Translations under genes and position numbers: made by a program | Assembly (NCBI GenBank): GCA_016218095.1 | Contig: JACREV010000116.1 | Location: forward strand, 1-5,116 | Length of the DNA stretch: 5,116 bases | Source: Deltaproteobacteria bacterium | GTDB taxonomy: Bacteria; Desulfobacterota; GWC2-55-46 | Direction of reading: 5' to 3' | Shown: in pieces, positions 1 to 5,116 of the stretch | How positions within the stretch are numbered: the first letter of the stretch is position 1 | Layout of the letters: each line of letters opens with the position of its first letter | The notes under the pieces: model-generated | Database searches by the model: none | Told to the model about the DNA's origin: nothing | Seen by the model: the letters and a program-made list of their open reading frames with translations, nothing else

Positions 1-249
1 GAGGCGCTCCTTAAGGGCGGAAAGAGCCTGCTCCCTTCAGGCATAAGGGACGTCGACGGCTCGTTCGACGCAGGCGAGGTCGTGCATTGCGTGGACCTTA
101 AGGGCAAGGAGTTCGCCAGAGGGGTCGCCAACTACAGCGCAATCGAGATAAAGAAGATAAAGGGGTTGAAGACCGCGGCCCTCGAAGAGGCGCTCGGGTA
201 TAAGGTCTATGATGAAGTTATTCACAGGGATAACTTGGTGGTTCTCTGA
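1..249 (+). CDS. proB: Glutamate 5-kinase, C-terminal part (PUA domain), 5' end outside window
   Basis: The window opens inside this gene, in frame from base 1; 82 codons remain before the TGA at 247-249. Glutamate 5-kinase phosphorylates glutamate to gamma-glutamyl phosphate in the cytoplasm, the first step of proline synthesis. The visible part matches the C-terminal PUA domain of long-form bacterial ProB: LLPSGIRDVDGSFDAGEVV, then ARGVANYSA, then the family-typical ending LGYKVYDEVIHRDNLVVL, which parallels the LGYE...VHRDD ending of the E. coli enzyme. The kinase domain with its active site lies upstream and cannot be checked. proA follows on the same strand after 170 bases, the usual proBA order, although the gap is wider than in a tightly packed operon and is filled by a repeat. 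Identity is firm from the ending plus the neighbour. Confidence 0.93.
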   Translation, partial: EALLKGGKSLLPSGIRDVDGSFDAGEVVHCVDLKGKEFARGVANYSAIEIKKIKGLKTAALEEALGYKVYDEVIHRDNLVVL

Positions 250-250
250 T

Positions 251-379
251 TTTACCCCTCTTTTCCAGAAAGGGGGGAGTTATCTGTTTTTCTCCTCCCC
301 TTAACAAGGGGAGGTTGGGTGGGGTGAAGTAAAAAACGACCTCCCCCGCCCCCTCCTTGTAAAAAGGAGGGGAGTAAAC
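251..379. repeat. Compound palindromic repeat: three C/G-rich hairpins between proB and proA
   Basis: Three consecutive hairpins, each with a 9-bp stem, fill most of the proB-proA gap. Stem 1 is 255-263 with 269-277 (one T-G pair), stem 2 is 294-302 with 306-314 (perfect, AAC loop), and stem 3 is 350-358 with 364-372 (perfect). The outer ends are also roughly inverted: TTTACCCCTC on the left against GTTTACTCCCCTC read from the right on the other strand, as in a small non-autonomous element. No T-run follows any stem, so these are not classic intrinsic terminators. A unit related to the left end recurs at 4623-4659. Translated in reverse, the element gives the PPNLPLLRGG type of peptide often seen in spurious ORFs over such dispersed repeats. 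It may affect proA expression, but that is inference. Confidence 0.75.
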
Positions 380-419
380 TTTAACAAGCCTTTCCTCATT
401 TTCCTTCAAGGAGCCCCTC

Positions 420-1676
420 ATGTCTGTAAAGGACGATATTCTCTCCATAGCAAAAGACGCGCGGGACGCCTCGCTCGTTTTATCCCGGCTCGATACATCG
501 ACGAAGAACAAGGCGCTTCTCCTTATGGCCGAGGGGCTCGTTGCCGAGGCGGCGTATCTCAAAGAGGCGAACCAAAAAGACCTTGAGGCAGGTGAGAAGA
601 AAGGGCTCTCCAAAGCCATGCTTGAGAGATTGACCCTATCGGAGAAGGTCATCTCCCAGATGGCCGCGGGGCTTAAGGAAGTCGCTTTGCTCCCCGACCC
701 AGTGGGAGAGGTCACGAAGATGTGGAAGAGGCCGAACGGGCTTATGGTGGGGAGGATGCGCATCCCGATCGGCGTCATCGGCATAATATATGAGTCCCGC
801 CCGAACGTCACGGCGGACGCCGCAGGGCTCTGCCTTAAATCAGGCAACGCCGTAATATTGAGGGGCGGGAGCGAAGCGATATTTTCCAACACCGCCATAG
901 CAAAGGTCTTGAGCTTCGCTCTAAAAAAGGCGGGAGCGCCGGAAAAGGCCATTCAGGTCGTGCCGACTGTTGAGCGGGACGCTGTTTTAGAGATGTTGAA
1001 ACTCGAGGAGTACATAGACCTTATCATCCCGCGCGGCGGGGAGGGGCTCATAAGGTTCGTCGTCGAGAACTCGAAGATACCGGTCATAAAACACTACAAG
1101 GGCGTCTGTCATGTATTCGTCGATGAATCGGCCGACGTCGATACGGCCGTCAGGATCGCTTACAACTCCAAGGTACAGAGGCCCGGGGTCTGCAACGCGA
1201 TGGAGACGCTCCTAGTACACAAAAACATAGCTGATGAGTTCCTCCCGATTGTTAAAAAGGAGTATGACAGGGCAGGGGTGGAACTCAGGGGTTGCCCTAA
1301 GACTCTAAAAATACTTAAAGAAATCAAGCAGGCCGCCGAAGAGGACTGGGGGGCAGAGTACCTCGACCTGATCCTTGCGGTCCGTGTCGTCGACGATATA
1401 GACGAGGCCATCGCGCATATCGCGAGGTACGGCTCACTCCATACTGAATCGATCGTCACGCGGGATTATCACAACTCGCAGAGGTTCCTGAAGGAGGTAA
1501 ACTCATCGACGGTCCTTGTGAACGCTTCGACCCGTTTTTCGGACGGGTTCCAGCTCGGCCTCGGGGCCGAGATAGGGATATCCACTACCAAGATACATGC
1601 CTTCGGCCCGATGGGGCTCGAGGAGCTCACGACCCAGAAGTTTATCGTATACGGGGACGGTCAGGTCAGGGAGTAG
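420..1676 (+). CDS. proA: Gamma-glutamyl phosphate reductase (glutamate-5-semialdehyde dehydrogenase)
   Basis: This cytoplasmic enzyme performs the NADPH-dependent reduction of gamma-glutamyl phosphate to glutamate-5-semialdehyde, the second step of proline synthesis, using the product of ProB just upstream. The 418 residues match the family's usual length (E. coli about 417). Recognisable segments are IPIGVIGIIYESRPNVT at 115-131, SGNAVILRGGSEA at 141-153, IPRGGEGLIRFV at 203-214 and VIKHYKGVCHVFVD at 222-235. The catalytic cysteine motif RPGVCNAMETLLVH has its Cys at residue 258 (TGC at 1191-1193). The C-terminal family block LGAEIGISTTKIHAFGP is at 381-397. The ATG at 420 is preceded by AAGGAG at 408-413 with a 6-base spacer, which decides the start. 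The frame is intact and no key residue appears lost. It may be co-transcribed with proB, but the hairpin repeat between them leaves this open. Confidence 0.98.
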   Translation: MSVKDDILSIAKDARDASLVLSRLDTSTKNKALLLMAEGLVAEAAYLKEANQKDLEAGEKKGLSKAMLERLTLSEKVISQMAAGLKEVALLPDPVGEVTKMWKRPNGLMVGRMRIPIGVIGIIYESRPNVTADAAGLCLKSGNAVILRGGSEAIFSNTAIAKVLSFALKKAGAPEKAIQVVPTVERDAVLEMLKLEEYIDLIIPRGGEGLIRFVVENSKIPVIKHYKGVCHVFVDESADVDTAVRIAYNSKVQRPGVCNAMETLLVHKNIADEFLPIVKKEYDRAGVELRGCPKTLKILKEIKQAAEEDWGAEYLDLILAVRVVDDIDEAIAHIARYGSLHTESIVTRDYHNSQRFLKEVNSSTVLVNASTRFSDGFQLGLGAEIGISTTKIHAFGPMGLEELTTQKFIVYGDGQVRE

Positions 1677-1860
1677 TATCGCCGAACCTCTTATTTTTTA
1701 AAGAGTTTATTGGCCAAGGGGCCCCCCCGTCGAGCTGGCCTCTGCCTTTTTGAAGGCCCACGCCGGGTCTGCAAGACCCCTTTGAGTGCAATTCTATAGA
1801 AAAATTAACCATTTTGTTGTAAAATATCATTGATTCTCGTACCTTGCTTCAGGTCTCTTA
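1677..1860. other. Intergenic region with small hairpins and an AT-rich stretch after proA
   Basis: This 184-base gap separates proA from the DUF4388 gene and has no plausible coding sequence. Three small stems are visible: CTCTT 1688-1692 with AAGAG 1701-1705, followed by TTTAT; GCCTT 1744-1748 with AAGGC 1753-1757; and GGGTCT 1765-1770 with AGACCC 1774-1779 around a GCA loop, followed by only a short T-run (CTTTG). A run of seven C lies at 1722-1728. The stems could end proA transcription, but none is a canonical intrinsic terminator. From about 1790 to 1835 the sequence turns AT-rich, which is where a promoter for the next gene would be expected. I could not assign a convincing -35/-10 pair or a sigma-54 GG-N10-GC pair there. 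Confidence 0.5.
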
Positions 1861-2286
1861 ATGGGGGCTTTTAAAATGGGCGGCGTAAAGGGCAGGCTCA
1901 AGGACATGAGCCTCGTCGACATAATCCAGATATTCAACGCCGAGAGGAAGACCGCGGCCATACATCTCGGCTCCGAGATGGGGTATGGCAGGGTCTATAT
2001 GAAGAACGGCGCCGTCGTCCACGCCGTATACAGGGAGTTTATAGGCGCGGAGGCTTTCTACCAACTGCTCGCGTGGAAGGACGGCGAGTTCGAGGTCGAG
2101 CCCGACGCCGCCTCTCCTGAAAAGACGATCACCGGCTCGCCGGAGGGCCTCATCCTCGAGGGGCTCCGGAGGCTGGACGAGTCCCGGCGCGGCAAGGAAG
2201 AGCAGGGCGGCGGCCATGTCGGCGACATGGAGTCCATCAGGCTCATAAACAGGCTCCTTGAGCTCGGCATCCTCGAGAAGGTCTGA
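1861..2286 (+). CDS. DUF4388 (PATAN) domain protein
   Basis: This is a small cytoplasmic protein of 141 residues with no signal peptide or membrane segment. Residues about 6-115 match the DUF4388/PATAN pattern: VKGRLKDMSLVDIIQIFNAE at the start; the RKTAAIHLG strand; GRVYMKNGAVVHAVY; then EAFYQLLAWKDGEFEVEP; and the closing helix LILEGLRRLDESRR, very like the family's EGxRRLDE ending. A charged linker (KEEQGGG) leads to a helical tail, IRLINRLLELGILEKV. PATAN domains occur in deltaproteobacterial signalling proteins, alone or fused to receiver domains, and are thought to mediate protein interactions; no enzymatic activity is expected. The ATG at 1861 has only a weak CAGG ribosome site at 1851-1854. 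The ATG at 1876 (136 residues, GGGGG upstream at 1863-1867) is an almost equal alternative. Only 4 bases separate its stop from the next ATG, so the two genes are almost certainly co-transcribed. Confidence 0.88.
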   Translation: MGAFKMGGVKGRLKDMSLVDIIQIFNAERKTAAIHLGSEMGYGRVYMKNGAVVHAVYREFIGAEAFYQLLAWKDGEFEVEPDAASPEKTITGSPEGLILEGLRRLDESRRGKEEQGGGHVGDMESIRLINRLLELGILEKV

Positions 2287-2290
2287 ACCC

Positions 2291-4612
2291 ATGCCCGACT
2301 CCATCAAGAACATAGCCATAATCGGCGCGAACAAGGAGGGGTTGAAGCTCCTTCCTTATCTGACCGCCGACAAGGCGAGCAGGGTCGTCCTCATCGCCGA
2401 TGAGAACAGGGACGCCATGCTCTTCAAGATGAACGAGCTCGGCTACAGGCTCTCGGACAAGCTCGACATCCGCGTTACGAACGACTTGAGCGATCTGAAG
2501 AAGGTCCCCGGCCTTGACATCATCGTAAACGCCCTCCAGGACGCCGCTACCGAAAAGTTCCTCGAATCTCCGGAGTTCAGGGACATAGAGAAGCTCGGTC
2601 CCCTTTCCACGCGCCTCATCTGGGGCGTCAAGGTCTCGGCCCCCGGCAAGGGGACCGGCGACAGGATCAACGACCAGACGACCCTCCTGACATCCTTAAG
2701 GGAAATAGTAGACGCGGTACGCCTTACGATCGACAGGAAAGAGCTCCTGACCGTCATCCTCAAGCTCGCGACCGAATCGACGCGCGCCGAGCGCGGCTCC
2801 ATCATGTTGATATCGCCTGACGAGAACATGCTCCGGGTCGAGATAGCCAAGGGCATGGACGAGGAGGTCGTAAGGAAGATACGCGTCCCCATAGGCGAGG
2901 GGATCTCCGGAAAGGTCGCGAAAGACGGCAAGCCCCTCCTCATAGCCGGGAAGGCGCGGGGAGGCGAGTTCGCGCGCCCGATGGAGAGGAGCGACGTAAA
3001 GAGCGCGATGTGCGTGCCGCTCGTCGTGAACGGCGAGGTCATAGGCGTGATAAACGTAAGCTCGAGCGAGTCCTCTCATGTATTTACGAACGAGGACCTG
3101 AATTTTTTGACTTCCCTCGCCGCCCTTGCCGCCGAGGTCATCCAGAGGTCTAACGAGTACGAGATGCTCCGCGTCAGCGCCGCCAAATTCAACTTCTGGA
3201 AAGAGGTCGATTCCATCATGTCGTCGGCGATACCGCTCGACAAGAGGCTCAATACCGTCGCAAGAAGGCTCGTAGAGATCATCCCCGGGCTTACTTGCTT
3301 CATCTATACATTCGACGAGGACCGGAACAGGCTGTTTTTAAGCGCGTCATCCATAAAGGACACCGTGGGGCTCGGGTTGCTGAGCCTTAGAGCCGGCGAG
3401 GGGATGGAAGGGGCGTCGATCGAGTCGATGAAGGACGTCTTCCTCGTCGACAGGACGGAGGAGGGGACGACGAAGAGGGTCTACATGACGCTCCCCATGG
3501 TCTCCCACGGCGCGCTCATAGGGACGGTCAACGGGCAGGTCGTCTCGGCGCAGGGGTTGTCGAAGTACCACGAGGCATTTTTGAAGGACATCAGGACGCT
3601 CATCGCGGAGTGCGTCTACAAGCACAGGCAGTCCGAGAAGGAGAAGCTCAAGTCCCGGAAGATGTTCGCGGTCGACGAGGCCGGGCTCGAGCTCATCTCC
3701 ATGAAGGACCCGAAGAAGGTCGTGACCATCATTGTGACCACGCCTGCCGCGATATTGGGGGCAGAGGGCGCGCTCCTTCGCATCCAGCAGAACGGAGGAA
3801 AGCGCTTCCAGACGGCCGCCACTTTCGGGCTCGACGACAAGAGCATACGCGAGTACTTCCTCCCCATAGAAAAAGAGACGGTGATGGAGGTCTTGAGGAA
3901 ACGGGAGACGGTCTCGAGGGAGTTTTCCGAGGACGCGAGCCCTTACATAAGGTCGGTCCTTGCCCGTCCTCTCTTCGTCGACGGCAAGACCGCGGGGGTT
4001 ATAACGCTATTCAACAAGACGAGCGAGGCGACTGTCTATCCGTGCGGCTTCTCGAAGCCGGACGGCGACACCCTTGCGAGGTTCTCCGTATACGCCGAGA
4101 AGGCCCTTGCCAATGTGCTGGCGGGGACCTTGAAAGAGCCGCATAAAGAGGCCCCTGAGCATAAGGAGACCCCGCTCATGCAGTTCGAGCAGAGGGTTGA
4201 GCAGGAGCTTAACCGCGCGCGGAGGTTCGATAAGTCCCTCGTGCTCGCTACGGTCAGGGTGGCGGGGCTCAAGGACGCCTTCGGCGAGGGCAAGGCCGAG
4301 TTCGAGACAAGGCTCATAGGGTTCATAAGGAAACGGACCCGGTCCTTCGACATAGTCGTCCGGCTGAACGAAGAGACCTTCGGCTTCCTCTTCCTCGACA
4401 CCGGCGAAAAGGTCTTAAGGCTCATAGGCACCATTACCGAGGTCATAGCCAACGACGAGGCGTTCCACAAGGCGTTCCTCGAAGGCAAGGCGGACCTGCT
4501 CTACGGGTACGCGATATTCCCGAAGGAGGGGGACTCCTTCGCGGAGCTATTCTCCAAGGCGTCGAGGCGGACGAGGCTCGACCTAAATAAGAGTTATAAT
4601 CAGGAATTTTAG
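2291..4612 (+). CDS. Multi-domain signalling protein: Rossmann-like N-terminus, GAF repeats, degenerate GGDEF-like C-terminus
   Basis: This is a soluble protein of 773 residues. Residues 1-115 look like a Rossmann nucleotide-binding fold: NIAIIGANKEGLKLLPYL, an acidic strand end VVLIADENR at 32-40, then LDIIVNAL at 75-82. Residues about 145-290 are a clear GAF domain (RGSIMLIS, VPIGEGISGKVAKDGKPLL, CVPLVVNGEVIGVINVSS). Residues about 300-445 and 455-612 appear to be two more divergent GAF folds, the last with SVLARPLFVDGKTAGVITLFN. Residues about 628-768 resemble GGDEF: FEQRVEQELNRARRFDKSLV opens it, but the signature position reads RLNEETF (691-697), and the DxD metal site appears as R656/A658 by eye alignment. 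Diguanylate cyclase activity is therefore unlikely; sensing or scaffolding is the better inference. There is no kinase, HD or receiver domain. The start at 2291 is preferred over an in-frame ATG at 2258, which would overlap the upstream gene; GAGAAGG at 2275-2281 supports it. The ligands are unknown. Confidence 0.85.
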   Translation: MPDSIKNIAIIGANKEGLKLLPYLTADKASRVVLIADENRDAMLFKMNELGYRLSDKLDIRVTNDLSDLKKVPGLDIIVNALQDAATEKFLESPEFRDIEKLGPLSTRLIWGVKVSAPGKGTGDRINDQTTLLTSLREIVDAVRLTIDRKELLTVILKLATESTRAERGSIMLISPDENMLRVEIAKGMDEEVVRKIRVPIGEGISGKVAKDGKPLLIAGKARGGEFARPMERSDVKSAMCVPLVVNGEVIGVINVSSSESSHVFTNEDLNFLTSLAALAAEVIQRSNEYEMLRVSAAKFNFWKEVDSIMSSAIPLDKRLNTVARRLVEIIPGLTCFIYTFDEDRNRLFLSASSIKDTVGLGLLSLRAGEGMEGASIESMKDVFLVDRTEEGTTKRVYMTLPMVSHGALIGTVNGQVVSAQGLSKYHEAFLKDIRTLIAECVYKHRQSEKEKLKSRKMFAVDEAGLELISMKDPKKVVTIIVTTPAAILGAEGALLRIQQNGGKRFQTAATFGLDDKSIREYFLPIEKETVMEVLRKRETVSREFSEDASPYIRSVLARPLFVDGKTAGVITLFNKTSEATVYPCGFSKPDGDTLARFSVYAEKALANVLAGTLKEPHKEAPEHKETPLMQFEQRVEQELNRARRFDKSLVLATVRVAGLKDAFGEGKAEFETRLIGFIRKRTRSFDIVVRLNEETFGFLFLDTGEKVLRLIGTITEVIANDEAFHKAFLEGKADLLYGYAIFPKEGDSFAELFSKASRRTRLDLNKSYNQEF

Positions 4613-4622
4613 GCGGATTGTG

Positions 4623-4659
4623 TACCCCTCTTTTTTAAAGAGGGGCGAGGGGAGATTAT
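4623..4659. repeat. Single-unit copy of the palindromic repeat, downstream of the GAF/GGDEF-like gene
   Basis: A perfect 9-bp stem, CCCCTCTTT (4625-4633) with AAAGAGGGG (4637-4645) around a TTT loop, starts 12 bases after the stop of the large gene. Its first 12 bases, TACCCCTCTTTT (4623-4634), are identical to 253-264 in the proB-proA element. Both copies then continue to GGGGAG and TTAT (4649-4659 here, 274-283 there), so this is the left unit of that element without the other two hairpins. Position and strength suit a bidirectional transcription end, but there is no T-run after the stem. A weaker stem, TCCGGTCT (4662-4669) with GGGCCGGA (4675-4682), follows. The rest of the gap to moaD (4683-4732) holds nothing I can assign; no molybdenum cofactor riboswitch core is evident. 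Confidence 0.7.
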
Positions 4660-4732
4660 GCTCCGGTCTTTTATGGGCCGGAACATGGCCTCTGCGTAAT
4701 TCATAAATTTTTCCTCCCGGAATAAAACAAAA

Positions 4733-4981
4733 ATGATAACTGTCAGATTCTTCGCCATGCTCAAGGGGCTCGCCAAAGTCGAGTCACGCGAGTACAAGAT
4801 AGACGCGCCCATAACGGTCGCGGAGTTGAAGACTATTCTTAAGAAGGACTTCCCGGCGCTCTCAAGTATTCTCGACGGCAGATCGATACTCATCTCGGTC
4901 AACCTTGAGTTCGCTGATAAGAACACGGTCATAAAGGACGGGGACGAGGTCGGACTTCTCCCGCCGTTTTCCGGCGGATAA
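4733..4981 (+). CDS. moaD: Molybdopterin synthase small subunit (MoaD/ThiS ubiquitin-like sulfur carrier)
   Basis: This 82-residue protein has the length and fold pattern of MoaD: opening strand MITVRFFAMLKGLAKVE, helix TVAELKTILKKDFPAL, strand ILISVNLEFA, then DGDEVGLLPPFSGG. The C-terminal Gly-Gly (81-82), directly before the TAA at 4979-4981, is the hallmark. It is adenylylated by an MoeB-type enzyme and converted to a thiocarboxylate that supplies sulfur for turning precursor Z (cPMP) into molybdopterin. ThiS and other sulfur carriers share this fold, but the moaE-like gene 11 bases downstream settles the assignment. The ATG at 4733 is the only start fitting the family. Its ribosome site is weak (GGAA at 4719-4722), so translation may be modest. 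The upstream gap carries a hairpin repeat, so a separate promoter from the large gene is likely but was not located. Confidence 0.95.
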   Translation: MITVRFFAMLKGLAKVESREYKIDAPITVAELKTILKKDFPALSSILDGRSILISVNLEFADKNTVIKDGDEVGLLPPFSGG

Positions 4982-4992
4982 GGAAAGGTGAT

Positions 4993-5116
4993 ATGGAGCT
5001 TGTAAGGATACAGAGGGAGAACTTCTCGATAAACGAGGAGGTCGAGCTTGTAAAGGCCGCCTCGAAAGGCATCGGCGGCGTCGTAGTGTTCCTGGGCGCG
5101 GCGCGGGACTTCTCAA
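4993..5116 (+). CDS. moaE: Molybdopterin synthase large (catalytic) subunit, N-terminal part, runs off the window
   Basis: The ATG at 4993 follows AGGAAAGG (4981-4988), a good ribosome site that overlaps the last base of the moaD stop. Only 41 codons and one base are present. MoaE forms a heterotetramer with MoaD and transfers the MoaD thiocarboxylate sulfur to cPMP to make the dithiolene of molybdopterin. The visible part fits the MoaE N-terminus: VRIQRENFSINEEVELV, then GGVVVFLGAARDFS at 28-41, matching the family pattern GAVVxFxGxVR with the conserved arginine at 38. The usual Val before that Arg is Ala here, a mild change. The catalytic lysine region lies beyond the window. Adjacency to moaD and the strand pattern make the call secure despite truncation. 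Confidence 0.88.
   Translation, partial: MELVRIQRENFSINEEVELVKAASKGIGGVVVFLGAARDFS

Noticed and set aside
218..952. Minus-strand open frame of 244 codons over proA and the upstream repeat
   Set aside because: It is antisense to a certain proA reading frame, low in complexity, and its C-terminus is the translated hairpin repeat. It is a shadow of a GC-rich gene.
1833..1850. Sigma-54 promoter ending in CTTGCTT before the DUF4388 gene
   Set aside because: The GC of the -12 box is present, but no GG occurs at the required distance upstream for a -24 box.
1858..2334. Minus-strand open frame of 158 codons over the DUF4388 gene
   Set aside because: It lies opposite a recognisable domain protein, has no supporting ribosome site and resembles no family. 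It arises from codon bias.
2443..3079. Minus-strand frames of 199 and 127 codons opposite the first GAF domain
   Set aside because: Both are antisense to well-matched GAF sequence and are rich in Ser/Arg or Tyr/Ala/Leu in the way antisense frames of this codon usage are.
3610..4146. Plus-strand open frame of 178 codons inside the large signalling gene
   Set aside because: It is Arg-rich and patternless in an alternative frame, while the main frame carries GAF-like motifs through the same bases.
4646..4732. Molybdenum cofactor riboswitch upstream of moaD
   Set aside because: The region is AT-rich with one 8-bp imperfect stem. I could not find the multi-helix core of the Moco RNA motif.
4862..5116. 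Minus-strand open frame of 84 codons at the right edge
   Set aside because: It overlaps moaD and moaE in antisense. Both plus-strand genes have family motifs, and moaE has a clear ribosome site.

Overview
The window is a bacterial chromosome segment with five complete or partial genes of recognisable family, plus one large regulatory-type protein, all on the plus strand. The high GC content, the strong use of AGG (Arg) and ATA (Ile) codons, the C/G-rich hairpin repeats between genes and the DUF4388/PATAN protein suggest a deltaproteobacterium or a related anaerobic lineage. That placement is inference; no marker gene here fixes the taxon.

Layout: the 3' end of proB (1-249) is followed by a 170-base gap holding a three-hairpin repeat element, then proA (420-1676). 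Together these are the first two enzymes of proline synthesis from glutamate. A 184-base gap with small hairpins and an AT-rich stretch separates them from a tight two-gene unit: a short DUF4388 (PATAN) protein (1861-2286) and, 4 bases later, a 773-residue cytoplasmic protein (2291-4612). The larger protein reads as a Rossmann-like N-terminus, two or three GAF domains and a degenerate GGDEF-like C-terminus. A 120-base gap with a single-unit copy of the same hairpin repeat leads to moaD (4733-4981) and the start of moaE (4993 to the window edge), the two subunits of molybdopterin synthase.

How the genes relate: proB/proA and moaD/moaE are ordinary biosynthetic pairs. The central pair is the least routine part. 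A PATAN protein sits beside a multi-sensor protein whose output domain has lost the GGDEF signature and the metal-binding aspartates, so it looks like a receptor or scaffold rather than a cyclic-di-GMP synthase. The partners and ligands cannot be read from the sequence. I see no rRNA, tRNA, CRISPR array, transposase or convincing riboswitch, and no strong case for a wholly new system.
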